In this document: positions 35,501-44,481 of the stretch, in pieces
Position numbering within the stretch: position 1 is the stretch's first letter
How the letters are laid out: every line of letters begins with the position of its first letter
Source of the DNA: Emcibacter sp.
GTDB lineage: Bacteria > Pseudomonadota > Alphaproteobacteria > Sphingomonadales > Emcibacteraceae
NCBI GenBank assembly: GCA_021774785.1
Contig: JAJFIQ010000028.1
Location: 216,335-280,334, forward strand
Direction: 5' to 3'
DNA: 64,000 bases
Made by a program: the position numbers and the translations under genes
Notes under the pieces: generated by a model
What the model saw: the letters and a program-made list of their open reading frames with translations, nothing else
Told to the model about the DNA's origin: nothing
Databases searched by the model: none

Positions 35501-36174
35501 AGCATGGCCATGATCAGATTTACCGGCACTTTCTTGCCCGGCCTGATCTTGCCAAGATTAAAGGATAGATCAGTCTCAAGCCCTTTGTATTTAGCACTGC
35601 CTGTCACGTCAAAGGGGCCGTTAATGCTATTTATTTTCACATTGGCATTTATTTTTCTGACCAACTCCATTTGCTCAGAGGCCATATCCTCAAAACTGAT
35701 CTGCCCACCCTTAATCTGGAATTTATCAAGGCTGATGTCAGCGGAAAAAGCCTGTTCCTGCTCCTCCGCAGGCTCGCCGCCCAGTTCCCAGTTTACCTGC
35801 CCATTCGGCAGCACTTCCAGAGCCACGACCGGGTCAACAAGGATAAATTTTTCAACCTTTACCTTGCCGCCAAAAAGGGATGAAATTACGGAAGGGAAAC
35901 TAACCTTAATATCCAAAGACTTGAGGGACAGCATATATTCCGCCCGACCACCTTCCAAATTAGTGACCGAAACATCTTTTACCGAAAGGGCGGACGTGGG
36001 TAGCAGGGACAGGGAAATGTCACCTTTAATCATCACATCCCGACCAGTATATTCGGATGCGGTTATTTCTATTTGGTCTTTATACTCATTCCAATTTAAA
36101 AAACTGGGGACAATCAATATTGCCCCAACCAATATTACAATCAGAATACCAAGGACTAGCCCAAGTTTTTTCAA
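32551..36174 (-). CDS. Large AsmA-family protein
   Basis: 1207 residues. One N-terminal membrane segment (LGLVLGILIVILVGAILIVP) is followed by FLNWNEYKDQIEITASEYTGR and VMIKGDISLSLLPTSALSV, the AsmA N-terminal signature. The long periplasmic body is repeated beta strands of the bridge-like lipid-transfer type, with the typical C-terminal segment GVSNIVAKDGKLQFSPFDIE. The last ~70 residues are Pro/Gln/Glu-rich low complexity (PPPPPTEQQQP). AsmA-like proteins are thought to move phospholipid between the membranes. It stands alone on the minus strand. Confidence 0.88.
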   Translation of the reverse strand: MKKLGLVLGILIVILVGAILIVPSFLNWNEYKDQIEITASEYTGRDVMIKGDISLSLLPTSALSVKDVSVTNLEGGRAEYMLSLKSLDIKVSFPSVISSLFGGKVKVEKFILVDPVVALEVLPNGQVNWELGGEPAEEQEQAFSADISLDKFQIKGGQISFEDMASEQMELVRKINANVKINSINGPFDVTGSAKYKGLETDLSFNLGKIRPGKKVPVNLIMAMLDERVTVNVLGGVIFSGKDSSFSGKLDMKASDGGDLFNVVDRFKGRKTLSEINIGQDFAVDTAVIVAADYTTVKDLNIRMGQSRGQGMAEFSFGEKINILADMSVNKLDLDPLLTAFAEQKKQAPQEAENDNGDEVATETESDILKRLSGKVDLKLGALKYNGKIASQIAVKLLAKEATIDISAIQARMPGGSGLTFKGQIAYPTEPEASKPVLSGDISLNASNLRGLLSWLKVDVNDIPSGQLAQFSYKSGLNVTSDLLQLYAIDGKLDALSFKGGVSYALTGRPSYGISLDMRNLNFDSYLPSRKSKQKSDVKKALAVLDEFDANYNIALSNVTVSGMKIKAGQLDGLLLGGKLDAKVIKLDDAAEINFTGSVTAKDFSTNPEITLKISAHADSLATLQRTLKLDDQFDLRRLGKMKLDGTLTSTLEKMDLDIKSSLGASKFDAKGTIRSATLKQFPDIGSADLAVDGRSTSLAALIDQLDITMTRPRAKDDRPVALKGRIKASSDFVDLDGTINIAAGEVAIKGRNKGKGKGASLDMALAIKGSETREFIRGLGIDFKPSASKLGPIDLKVKVTGSADQYAFNNIVGVVGPVKLSGSGKLNMALKKPYFDINLKAGEIPLHDFLKQNVKKTNDAYGQWARSAMDLSLLSAYDGQAQVSAASLRYNAYVFENPTFGMILKDGVISVNDFNGRLFGGDVAMAGIFGGVGKPKMEMTIAMKKASLSQATISSAGIKPVTGFFDMSGKFTGEGLSQYDMISSLFGDGMITASPGLITGIDIPALSSKLSDMNTNGAFLDLLATTLSGGETSYKGGVSNIVAKDGKLQFSPFDIELDGAKSNVKMDIDLVKWDMRSNGSLSLNEHQDAPPIGVVITGDVSKPDVVYKTDRLKKYVGAKIASNMLQKLVGGEGGLEGIFGQQPNEKDPAAVAAPAESENQPPPPPTEQQQPTPVEQQQPEEDFGKRLLQKLFEKKPEKKEDINPDG

Positions 36175-36446
36175 GTTTCTCTCCGCAGGCGTTGTATTAT
36201 TTCAGGTCTATGCGACCTTATTTTCCCCTGTGTCATTATGGGACTATATATGACATATAAACCATGGCAAGAATATGTCTTATTTTCAATAAATTTTGCC
36301 ATAGTATCCCTATTAAGTGTTAACAGTTTTCTTATATTTCTCTAAAATTTTCAATATTTTAATGACAATATATGGTGATTGATGGATAAAGTTACTTATG
36401 TGGATAGATATTCCCTCGAATTACCAGAATATCTGGGAAATAAAAT

Positions 36447-36950
36447 ATGTCTAAAGAAGTTAAATACGGACCAGTTTTTCTCGAGGCTACCATCAAACGA
36501 GAATGGATAGATTATAACGGCCATATGAATATGGCCTATTATGTTATCCTGTTTGATCAGGCCCTGACTAATTTTCTGGAAAGTCTTGATCTTGGCCTGC
36601 ATTATGTCAGTGAAAATGAAAAATCCCTGTTTGCGCTGGAAAATCATGTCACCTACCAACATGAATTAAAGCAGGGTGATCCAGTCTGCGTTCACTTTCA
36701 GTTGCTGGATGTTGATAGTAAATTCATGCATTATTTCATGCGGCTTTTTCATAAAGATACGCCCATAATATCCGCAACAATGGAACAGATTTCCCTTCAT
36801 GTGAATATGAAAACTAGAATGCCGGCTCGCTTTCAAAAAGAAAAACTGGATGAGCTTCTGGCCATACTTGAAGATCATGATAAATATGAAAAACCCCGCG
36901 AAATAGGGCGTTCCATTGCCATTCGCAGGCACCGTAAAAAACCATTATGA
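36447..36950 (+). CDS. Hotdog-fold thioesterase
   Basis: 167 residues of the 4-hydroxybenzoyl-CoA-thioesterase-like family. REWIDYNGHMNMAYYVILFDQA holds the conserved substrate-pocket motif with Asp/His, then LENHVTYQHELKQGDPV and FHLDV-like strands. It should hydrolyse an acyl-CoA; the length and DYNGHMN resemble carnitine/betainyl-CoA thioesterases as well as general acyl-CoA ones. The stop overlaps the ClC gene start by 4 bp (ATGA), so they are translated together, though no functional link is known. Confidence 0.75.
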   Translation: MSKEVKYGPVFLEATIKREWIDYNGHMNMAYYVILFDQALTNFLESLDLGLHYVSENEKSLFALENHVTYQHELKQGDPVCVHFQLLDVDSKFMHYFMRLFHKDTPIISATMEQISLHVNMKTRMPARFQKEKLDELLAILEDHDKYEKPREIGRSIAIRRHRKKPL

Positions 36951-38710
36951 CGCCATTCAAGAAAATTTTATATCCCTTTTTATGGGAAAACCTAAAGCAC
37001 CGGGACAAATTACTCAGCAGTATCCTCGCCGTTTTCTCTGGCATTACTGTGGCCTATGCCGCCATTGGTTTTCGAAAATTTATTCATATTGTACAGGGCT
37101 TTATGTTGGGTAGCTCTGATGAAAACATCCTTGAGTATGTCGGCACGTTATCCGCAGAAAGGATATTATTTTCAACCATTACCGGCGGTCTGATCATAAG
37201 CTTTATTTATCGTTATCTGATGAAAGGCAACCGGGCCGACAGTATTGCTGAGGTTATGGCAGCCAATGCCATCAACCATACGGTCATACCGACAAGGAAC
37301 GGGCTGTTAAGTGCCGTAACATCGGCCATCGCCCTTGGTGCGGGTTCCGCTGCTGGACGTGAAGGGCCGGTTGTCCATCTAGGGGCTGCCGTTTCGTCCT
37401 GGATTTCACAAAAGTTGCATTTATCCCCCAATATGTCACGCACGGTTCTTGGCTGTGGTGTCGCTGCGGCGGTATCAGCTTCCTTCAATGCCCCCATAGC
37501 TGGTGTGTTTTTCGCACTGGAAGTGATATTGGGTCATTATGCACTCAGCGCTTTTGCCCCCATTGTCATTGCCTCCGTCTCCGCCGCCGTCGTATCCCGC
37601 ATCCATTTAGGTGATTTTCCGGCCTTTATTATTCCCGACTATCATATCACCACATTCTGGGAGTTTCCCGCATTCATGATGTTGGGCGTAGTGAGTGCCA
37701 TGGCCGCCGTTATTTTCATAAAAAGCCTTTTCTTTACGGAAAGGATTGCCAACAAAATCCCTGTCCCCGAATGGGCACGCCCGCCCCTTGGCGGTCTGGC
37801 GATCGGCTTGCTGGCCTTGATAAGCCCTTATATTCTGGGCCATGGATATGGTTCCACGGATGGGGCATTGAAAGAGCTGTTTTCCTTTGAAATACTGCTG
37901 CTGCTGATCGTCCTGAAGATCGCCGCATCGTCCATTGCCCTTGCTTTTCGTTATGGCACTGGCATATTCAGCCCTTCCCTTTTTCTAGGGGCCATGGTCG
38001 GGGGAGCCTTTGGCTTTGTCGCCAGCTGGATTGCGGGCCTGACTGGTGATTTCACTTTCAGCTACGGTCTTTATGCTATTGTCGGCATGGGGGCCGTTGC
38101 TTCTGCCGTACTTGGTGCGCCAATATCAACTATCCTGATTATTTTTGAGCTGACCGGCGATTATCAAATCACAGTAGTGCTCATGGTATCAGTGGTTATT
38201 TCCAACCTGATCACCCAGCATTTTCTGAAAGCGACATCGGTTTTCCACATGCAACTGAAAAACAGTGGACTTGATCTGGAAGGCGGCAGAGCCCGCCATG
38301 TGATGCGGTCAACCCTTGTCCGATCCCTAATGACCGACAAATATGCCACCGCAAGCACACATGCCACAGTGGATCAAGTGCGGGAAATGCTGTTAACCCA
38401 AAGTCATGATCATATTTATATACTTGATGAAAGTCGTAAAATTGAAGGTGTGGTAACGGTCGCAACATTGCAAAAAACGCATGATGAGAAGGAAGCTGAA
38501 GGCCCCAGGGCTGTTGATTTCTGTCGCCCTCAACCCATCATTCTCACGGCTTCAGACAGTCTGGAAGACGCATTCCAGAAATTTGATATGAGTGGAGAAG
38601 AGACCCTACCCGTTGTAACGGATGATACACAGTCAGAAATTATTGGCATATTGCGTCAGAAATATGTTTTGCAAGCCTACAACAAAGCCCTTCTGGATGA
38701 AAAAGAATAA
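36947..38710 (+). CDS. ClC-family chloride channel/transporter with CBS domains
   Basis: 587 residues. The membrane core has the ClC signatures GAGSAAGREGPVVHLGAAV (with the gating Glu in GREGP), SASFNAPIAGVFFALEVILG and RYGTGIFSPSLFLGAMVGGA. The cytoplasmic C-terminus (~450-587) carries two CBS repeats (VRSLMTDKYATASTHATVDQ; ILTASDSLEDAFQKFDMSG). It exchanges chloride for protons or conducts chloride across the inner membrane and may be gated by nucleotide binding at the CBS pair. Coupled to the thioesterase gene. Confidence 0.92.
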   Translation: MTPFKKILYPFLWENLKHRDKLLSSILAVFSGITVAYAAIGFRKFIHIVQGFMLGSSDENILEYVGTLSAERILFSTITGGLIISFIYRYLMKGNRADSIAEVMAANAINHTVIPTRNGLLSAVTSAIALGAGSAAGREGPVVHLGAAVSSWISQKLHLSPNMSRTVLGCGVAAAVSASFNAPIAGVFFALEVILGHYALSAFAPIVIASVSAAVVSRIHLGDFPAFIIPDYHITTFWEFPAFMMLGVVSAMAAVIFIKSLFFTERIANKIPVPEWARPPLGGLAIGLLALISPYILGHGYGSTDGALKELFSFEILLLLIVLKIAASSIALAFRYGTGIFSPSLFLGAMVGGAFGFVASWIAGLTGDFTFSYGLYAIVGMGAVASAVLGAPISTILIIFELTGDYQITVVLMVSVVISNLITQHFLKATSVFHMQLKNSGLDLEGGRARHVMRSTLVRSLMTDKYATASTHATVDQVREMLLTQSHDHIYILDESRKIEGVVTVATLQKTHDEKEAEGPRAVDFCRPQPIILTASDSLEDAFQKFDMSGEETLPVVTDDTQSEIIGILRQKYVLQAYNKALLDEKE

Positions 38711-38756
38711 ACCAGAAAAATCTGTTATTTTTCAGAATTTCAAGTATATAGAAAGC

Positions 38757-41030
38757 ATGTCTGACCCATTCGATATTGATAATTTTTCTGCTGATGATAT
38801 TCCTTTTGAAACCTCAAAAGAAAACATAACCCCACCCTATATGGAAGGTTTAAATCCACCGCAAAAGCAAGCGGTAGAAACCATCAACGGGCCGCTTCTG
38901 GTACTGGCGGGGGCTGGAACGGGCAAAACCCGCGTCCTGATCACGCGCCTTGCCCATATCCTGACCACAGGAAATGGTTTTCCCGGACAGATTTTGGCGG
39001 TAACCTTTACCAATAAAGCCGCGTTAGAGATGAAAGAACGGGTTGGTGCCATCATTGGCGATGCGGTCGAAAGCATGTATTGGCTTGGTACTTTCCATGC
39101 TATTGGCGTTAAAATCCTGCGTAATCACTGCGATCTGGTGGGCCTGACAAGCAATTTTACTATTCTGGACAGCGATGATCAGCTACGCTTGGTTAAACAA
39201 ATTGTCCGCTCCCATGATATTGATGAAAAAAGATGGAACCCGCGTATTCTTGCCGGACTGATTGATGGCTGGAAAAACCGGGGCCTTTTGCCGGGTCAAG
39301 TGCCAAGCGGCGAAGCTCATCATTATGCAGACGGCAAAGCCATAGCACTCTACACAGAATATCAGGGTCGGCTTAAAGCCCTGAACGCTACTGATTTTGG
39401 TGATCTGATTCTGCTCTGCCTCGTCCTGTTTCAGAATAATTCAGCGGTACTGGCCGATTACCAAAGACGGTTTCGCTATATTCTTGTGGACGAATATCAA
39501 GACACCAATGTGGCCCAGTATCTATTGCTGAGGCTGCTGGCTCAGGGCCATAAGAATATCTGCTGTGTGGGTGATGATGACCAGTCCATATATGGCTGGC
39601 GTGGTGCGGAAGTAGGCAATATCCTGCGCTTTGAAAAAGACTTCGACGGTGCAAAAATTATCAAACTGGAGCAGAATTACCGCTCCACCAAACATATTCT
39701 TGGCGCATCCGGTGGCCTGATAGAATCCAATGTTGGGCGACTGGGAAAAACACTATGGACTGATGCTGAGGGCGGCGATAAAATTACCGTTAATCCAGTA
39801 TGGGATGGTCGCGAGGAAGCCCGCAACATTGGCGAGATGATCGAAGATCGTCAGCGCAAGAAGCAAAAACTAAGCGATATGGCTATCCTTGTTCGGGCCG
39901 GATTTCAGACCCGTGAATTTGAAGAACGCTTCCTGACGCTTGGGGTTCCTTACCGTATTATCGGCGGCTTTCGATTTTACGAACGGGCCGAAATTCGCGA
40001 TGTTATTGCCTATCTCCGCCATGTTCATAACCCCGATGACAGCCTGGCCTTTGAGCGCATTATCAACGTACCCAAGCGCGGCATAGGGGCGGCGACAGTA
40101 AATAAACTGCATGATATTTCACGGCAGGAAAGCTGTTCACTAGCCAAAGCGGCGGCAACGACCCTTGAAACCGATGGCCTGCGTGGTAAGGCCAAAAACA
40201 CACTAGGCTCACTACTTAATGATTTCGAACGATGGCGGGATCTGGCGCGGGATAATGATCATATTGCCCTGACCGAAACCATCTTGGATGAAAGCGGTTA
40301 TAGCGAGATGTGGCGATTGGACAAGTCGCCCGATGCGCAAGGCAAACTGGAGAATTTGGGCGAGCTGATCCGGGCCATGGAACCCTTTGAAGGTTTGGAA
40401 GAATTTCTGGAGCATATTGCACTGGTGATGGAAAATTCCAGAAATGTCAGTCAGGACAAGATCAGTATCATGACACTGCATGGCTCCAAGGGGCTTGAAT
40501 TTGGAACCGTCTTCCTACCCGGTTGGGAAGAAGAGTTATTCCCCAGCAAAAAATCGCTTGAAGAACATGGAGAAAAGGGCCTTGAGGAAGAACGGCGGCT
40601 GGCCTATGTGGGACTGACCCGGGCCAAAAAAGAAGCCCATATTTTCCATGTGGCGTCGCGCTATCTTTACGGTAATTACACCAGCCCGATACCATCGCGA
40701 TTCATCAATGAACTGCCCACGGACCATGTTGAATTTAAACAGTCTCAGGGCATGTATGGACAAGCAACCCACAGTGGCTTTTCCGATTCACCACCAAACT
40801 GGTCACAAGGCTATGCCACAACCCAACTGGACCGCAGTAAAGCCAAAACCAAAACGTCTCACACCAAGAAAAAGGCCGCCACGACCTCAGAATTCAAGAT
40901 CGGCGATCGGGTATTTCATGATAAATTTGGCTACGGCATCATAATGACTTGTGAGGGCAACAAGCTGGAGGTGGACTTTGAAAAAGGCTCTGTCCGAAAA
41001 CTTATGGACAGTTTCGTCAGTGCGGCCTGA
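38757..41030 (+). CDS. UvrD/PcrA-type DNA helicase
   Basis: 757-residue superfamily 1A 3'-5' helicase. Motifs in order: Q-motif LNPPQKQAVE, Walker A LAGAGTGKTRVL, TFTNKAALEMKER (Ia), VDEYQDTNVAQ (II), VGDDDQSIYGWRGAE (III), LEQNYRST (IV), MTLHGSKGLEF (V) and VGLTRAKKE (VI). A C-terminal Tudor-like end, FKIGDRVFHDKFGYGIIM, is as in PcrA/UvrD. It functions in repair and replication-fork processing. I chose ATG 38757 (MSDPFDIDN); the open frame upstream to 38622 overlaps the ClC gene. Confidence 0.93.
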   Translation: MSDPFDIDNFSADDIPFETSKENITPPYMEGLNPPQKQAVETINGPLLVLAGAGTGKTRVLITRLAHILTTGNGFPGQILAVTFTNKAALEMKERVGAIIGDAVESMYWLGTFHAIGVKILRNHCDLVGLTSNFTILDSDDQLRLVKQIVRSHDIDEKRWNPRILAGLIDGWKNRGLLPGQVPSGEAHHYADGKAIALYTEYQGRLKALNATDFGDLILLCLVLFQNNSAVLADYQRRFRYILVDEYQDTNVAQYLLLRLLAQGHKNICCVGDDDQSIYGWRGAEVGNILRFEKDFDGAKIIKLEQNYRSTKHILGASGGLIESNVGRLGKTLWTDAEGGDKITVNPVWDGREEARNIGEMIEDRQRKKQKLSDMAILVRAGFQTREFEERFLTLGVPYRIIGGFRFYERAEIRDVIAYLRHVHNPDDSLAFERIINVPKRGIGAATVNKLHDISRQESCSLAKAAATTLETDGLRGKAKNTLGSLLNDFERWRDLARDNDHIALTETILDESGYSEMWRLDKSPDAQGKLENLGELIRAMEPFEGLEEFLEHIALVMENSRNVSQDKISIMTLHGSKGLEFGTVFLPGWEEELFPSKKSLEEHGEKGLEEERRLAYVGLTRAKKEAHIFHVASRYLYGNYTSPIPSRFINELPTDHVEFKQSQGMYGQATHSGFSDSPPNWSQGYATTQLDRSKAKTKTSHTKKKAATTSEFKIGDRVFHDKFGYGIIMTCEGNKLEVDFEKGSVRKLMDSFVSAA

Positions 41031-41804
41031 TTATTTTCGTATTGTCACATGGCTTTTCTTACGGGAGAAGTCCATAACTTTTTTTGGTTTGCCATAAACA
41101 TTCACATCACCGGACCCCATCACATCCACTTCAATCGATTCACTGGCATAAACTTCAGGGTCGCCGGAGCCAATAATACTCACTTCAACCTCTTCGCACC
41201 TGTAATCTTTACCACTAAAACCACCTGTACCGTTAATTTCGAGATCCAATGTTTTACATTTCCCCTCAAGTTTAATAGAACCCGTACCATTGATCTCAAC
41301 CTTACTTTCTCTGACACCATATGAACTACTACTCATGCTGCCACTGCCATTGATCACGGCCATTAACTCTTCAGTGGAGCCTTCAAAATTTATCGTGCCG
41401 CTACCATTCATGACAACCACGAAATAACTGCCGTGAATATCTTCTATTTCCACATCTGACGTACCATTGAGGGTAAACTTCTTTAAGGTCGGCAAGGTAA
41501 TGGTGATTTCCGGGCGATCACCATACCATAAACTATTATAGTCCTTCTTTTTAATAACCAGCGTATGGCCCTTGACATATATCTTGATATTTTTCAGATC
41601 TTTTTCGTCGGCTTTGACATTAAGGCTATAGCCTTTTCCAACCCGAACTTTCATATCCGTTGAGATATTTACGCTGATCTTAAGATATTTATCCAAATCG
41701 TAATCCTGGTCACCAACGACGACAACATAATCATCGCTGGAAGCCAAGTATAAGATTGCCCCTATGGCAAAGGCTGCTATCCCAAAAAGTTTTAAATAAT
41801 TCAT
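41031..41804 (-). CDS. GIN-domain (DUF2807) protein 3
   Basis: 257 residues. An N-terminal hydrophobic segment (LFGIAAFAIGAILYLAS) suggests a membrane anchor. The body is repeated beta-helix turns INGSGSM, INGTGSI, INGTGGF and MGSGDVNVYG, the head GIN domain of DUF2807. More Tyr/Lys-rich than its two neighbours and ending RKKSHVTIRK. Last of three tandem paralogues, with its stop directly abutting the convergent helicase gene. An extracytoplasmic binding or adhesion role is only a family-level guess. Confidence 0.8.
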   Translation of the reverse strand: MNYLKLFGIAAFAIGAILYLASSDDYVVVVGDQDYDLDKYLKISVNISTDMKVRVGKGYSLNVKADEKDLKNIKIYVKGHTLVIKKKDYNSLWYGDRPEITITLPTLKKFTLNGTSDVEIEDIHGSYFVVVMNGSGTINFEGSTEELMAVINGSGSMSSSSYGVRESKVEINGTGSIKLEGKCKTLDLEINGTGGFSGKDYRCEEVEVSIIGSGDPEVYASESIEVDVMGSGDVNVYGKPKKVMDFSRKKSHVTIRK

Positions 41805-41861
41805 CGTGGCTACTCCTGCCGACTTAACTTAACACATATATAACATAGTGTTACTGATAAG

Positions 41862-42614
41862 TCATTTTTCCTCATGTACTATAAAATCAGAGCTCCCACT
41901 GGACCTATTTTGTATGGATTTTGGATTGCCGTAAACTTCTACATCCGAGCTTCCGCTGGTGCGGACATGGACGGATGAACTAGCATAAACGGTTGCATCA
42001 CCGGAACCACTTATACTGGTTTTTACTGTGGCACAGGTTAGTTTACGACCTGAAAAATTACCGGAACCGCTAATGGATACGTTAAGGTCTTTGCATTTAC
42101 CGGCAAGACCGATATCACCGGAACCATTAATTTCTGCGGATATCTTTTTCGTATTGAATTTTTTGCTAACCACATCACCGGAACCATTAATTTGCACAGC
42201 CAATTCATCGCTTTTGCCATCAAAAATCACATCGCCCGATCCGTTTATGCCCAGCTCAAACGATTTACTATCAACATTGTTGATTTTTGCGTCTGACGAG
42301 CCATTGATGATAAATTGGGTCAGGTCCTTCATGGCAACAGTGATTTTGACATTTTTCATTCTGCCGGACCGTTTTTCTTTTTTAATGATCAGGGTATCGC
42401 CTTTAACCGCAACAATAATCTTGGCTAGATCTTCGTCCCGGCCTTCCATGGTGAAAGACTGTTTCTTACCCACGAAGACATCAAGATCAACCGGTGCATA
42501 TACCTTTACCTTTGAAAATTTATCGAGTTTCATGCTCTTACTCTCTGCATAGCTGAGCGTTGTAAGCGCGGTTGTGGCCATGATGGCCATCATTGGTATA
42601 AGTATTTTTTTCAT
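41862..42614 (-). CDS. GIN-domain (DUF2807) protein 2
   Basis: 250 residues with a cleavable signal peptide (ILIPMMAIMATTALTTLSYA-ES). The mature part is a right-handed beta-helix-like series: INGSSDAKI, INGSGDVIFD, INGSGDVVSK, INGSGDIGL, ISGSGNFSG and ISGSGDATVYA, then TSGSSDVEVYG and SSGSSDFIVHEEK. It lies 33 bp after paralogue 1 and 57 bp before paralogue 3, in one operon. Probably periplasmic or on the surface; ligand unknown. Confidence 0.82.
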   Translation of the reverse strand: MKKILIPMMAIMATTALTTLSYAESKSMKLDKFSKVKVYAPVDLDVFVGKKQSFTMEGRDEDLAKIIVAVKGDTLIIKKEKRSGRMKNVKITVAMKDLTQFIINGSSDAKINNVDSKSFELGINGSGDVIFDGKSDELAVQINGSGDVVSKKFNTKKISAEINGSGDIGLAGKCKDLNVSISGSGNFSGRKLTCATVKTSISGSGDATVYASSSVHVRTSGSSDVEVYGNPKSIQNRSSGSSDFIVHEEK

Positions 42615-42647
42615 TTTTTATTCCTTTTTGCTAAATCCAAAATAAAA

Positions 42648-43304
42648 TTAATCGTCATGTATAGTTATATTACTAAACCAGCTTTTATTTTTGCTGACAT
42701 CTTCCGGATTGCCGTAAAGATCAATATTGCCCATACCGTTGATTTCCAGGTTGGCAGATTTTGATCCATAAGCTTCCACATTTCCGGCACCGTTAATCTC
42801 TACTGTGATGTTTTTACATCTCAGTTTTTCACCTTCAAAGTTACCGGCCCCATTCAAACTCACATTGAGCATGCCGCATTTACCTTTAATTTCGATATTT
42901 CCGGCACCATTAACTCTAAAATCAAGCTTTTCGCTGTCAACACCTTCTATCTTGGCATCGACGGCGCCATTGACTTCCAGGGCTGTAAATTTTGGCATGG
43001 TAATAATGACACGGTTATCTGAGTCAATATTTATGGTTTTTTTCTTTTTATTTGTCCGGCTGAAAATGATCGCATTATCTTCAACATGTGCTGTAATGCG
43101 TTTGACCCATTTTTCCGGCCCCTCTAAGGTTACAGAGAAATCCTCACCCACCATGACATCAATGCCAACGGCCGTGTCATCAATTATTATTTTCTCAAAT
43201 GAGGAAAGATCACGTTTTTCTGTGATATCTCCGGCTTGTGCAATGGCCACACCCATCAGGCTAAATCCAGTAGCAATTGCAATAGTTGAAACTGTTTTTT
43301 TCAT
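42648..43304 (-). CDS. GIN-domain (DUF2807) protein 1
   Basis: 218 residues, signal peptide ending GVAIAQA-GD. Repeats here read VNGAVDAKI, VNGAGNIEI, LNGAGNFEG, INGAGNVEAYG and INGMGNIDLYG, so Gly-Ala replaces the Gly-Ser of its neighbours. First gene of the three-paralogue operon, preceded by a sigma70-like promoter at 43332-43361 and GGAG just before the ATG. The differing repeat residues argue for an old duplication with divergence. Confidence 0.82.
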   Translation of the reverse strand: MKKTVSTIAIATGFSLMGVAIAQAGDITEKRDLSSFEKIIIDDTAVGIDVMVGEDFSVTLEGPEKWVKRITAHVEDNAIIFSRTNKKKKTINIDSDNRVIITMPKFTALEVNGAVDAKIEGVDSEKLDFRVNGAGNIEIKGKCGMLNVSLNGAGNFEGEKLRCKNITVEINGAGNVEAYGSKSANLEINGMGNIDLYGNPEDVSKNKSWFSNITIHDD

Positions 43305-43331
43305 ATGTTCGCTCCTTTATTGCTGATGCCC

Positions 43332-43361
43332 ATTATACATAATAGTTATTAAGGCTTTCAA
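43332..43361 (-). promoter_or_regulatory. Sigma70-like promoter of the GIN operon
   Basis: On the minus strand TTGAAA (43361-43356), 18-nt spacer, TATAAT (43337-43332), about 28 bp before ATG 43304. Confidence 0.6.
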
Positions 43362-43506
43362 GGTTGCTTATCTCAGATTCACCATGCTTGATCGCATTTC
43401 ACAGTGATTTTATGGACAATATTCCTCAAATTTCGGTTTTTCCCCTTTCCCAATAGTTTTACTATATAACCACATAGAATCGGAACAGAAGGATAAAAAA
43501 CGGCAG

Positions 43507-44445
43507 ATGACGAGCTGGAAAATTGAATTAAAAATTGCTCATGACCTGATCCCCATGGTGCAGGAAATTATATATAGTCTTGATGAGGATAATTTCCCTA
43601 CCCTGTCCGACTTTGAAATCATAGAAGGCAATGATATTCGCCTTTTAGAAGCTTTTTTCGTCCAGAAACCAAACCTTATCCTGTTAAAAGACAGGCTGGC
43701 AAACATACTCCCATCCCTGAATTTATCCATATGTGATCTTACTTTGGTGGAAATAAAGGAAAAAGACTGGGTATCGGAATCACAGAAATTATTACAACCC
43801 GTAGAGGCTGGACCATTCTTTATATATGGCAAACATGATGCCCATAGGGTTCCTGAAAATTGCATTAGCCTGCTGGTTGAAGCAGGTCAGGCTTTTGGTA
43901 CAGGCCAGCATGAAACCACCCACGGTTGCCTCTTGGCCATTGGGGGATTAACCAGTGAAGAAAATATTAGCAATGCCCCAGAAACGGCTCTTGACCTTGG
44001 CTGTGGCTCGGGCCTGCTCGCCCTTGCCATGAGCCGGGTCTGGCCCATTACGATTGTCGCCAGTGACATCGACCCCATTGCCACCGACACCACAATCCTG
44101 AATGCAGAAGCCAACCAAGTCCCCGTTGTAGCCCTTAATTCCGGCAAACCGGGCATAGCTGTCCTAACCAGCGATGGTTTTGAGGGTAACGACCTTGCGA
44201 CTGCCGGACCCTATGATGTCATTGTTGCCAATATACTTGCCAAACCTCTACAGGACATGGCAGCTGATATTGTTGGGAATTTAGCCAATAACGGTACTTT
44301 GGTTCTTTCAGGATTGCTCGGCACACAGGAAGAGGCGATTTGTACGGCCTATGCAAAAGAAGGGATGATACTGGTCAAGCGTTATGTGTGCGGGGAATGG
44401 CACAGCCTGATGCTAAAGAATAAAAAACCCGTGACAGCCATATAG
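43507..44445 (+). CDS. prmA: Ribosomal protein L11 methyltransferase
   Basis: 312 residues. PrmA trimethylates lysines and the N-terminus of ribosomal protein L11 using SAM. Seen: EAGQAFGTGQHETTHGCL, the SAM-binding motif ALDLGCGSGLLALAMS, ASDIDPIATD and the catalytic-site VANILAKPLQDMA. The N-terminal L11-binding domain (~1-110) is present. A terminator for the convergent gene overlaps its 3' end. Confidence 0.95.
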   Translation: MTSWKIELKIAHDLIPMVQEIIYSLDEDNFPTLSDFEIIEGNDIRLLEAFFVQKPNLILLKDRLANILPSLNLSICDLTLVEIKEKDWVSESQKLLQPVEAGPFFIYGKHDAHRVPENCISLLVEAGQAFGTGQHETTHGCLLAIGGLTSEENISNAPETALDLGCGSGLLALAMSRVWPITIVASDIDPIATDTTILNAEANQVPVVALNSGKPGIAVLTSDGFEGNDLATAGPYDVIVANILAKPLQDMAADIVGNLANNGTLVLSGLLGTQEEAICTAYAKEGMILVKRYVCGEWHSLMLKNKKPVTAI

Positions 44446-44456
44446 GCGATCACGGG
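44428..44456 (-). terminator. Terminator of the three-repeat protein gene
   Basis: On the minus strand CCCGTGA...TCACGGG (7-bp arms, 15-nt loop) followed by TTTTTTA. It overlaps the end of prmA (44445), so it lies inside a coding region on the other strand. Confidence 0.75.
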
Positions 44457-44481
44457 CATAAAATACTGACTTTGAGCTATT

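Noticed and set aside
38622..38756. N-terminal extension of the UvrD-like helicase
   Set aside because: It lies inside the end of the ClC gene in another frame; the helicase family begins after MSDPF.
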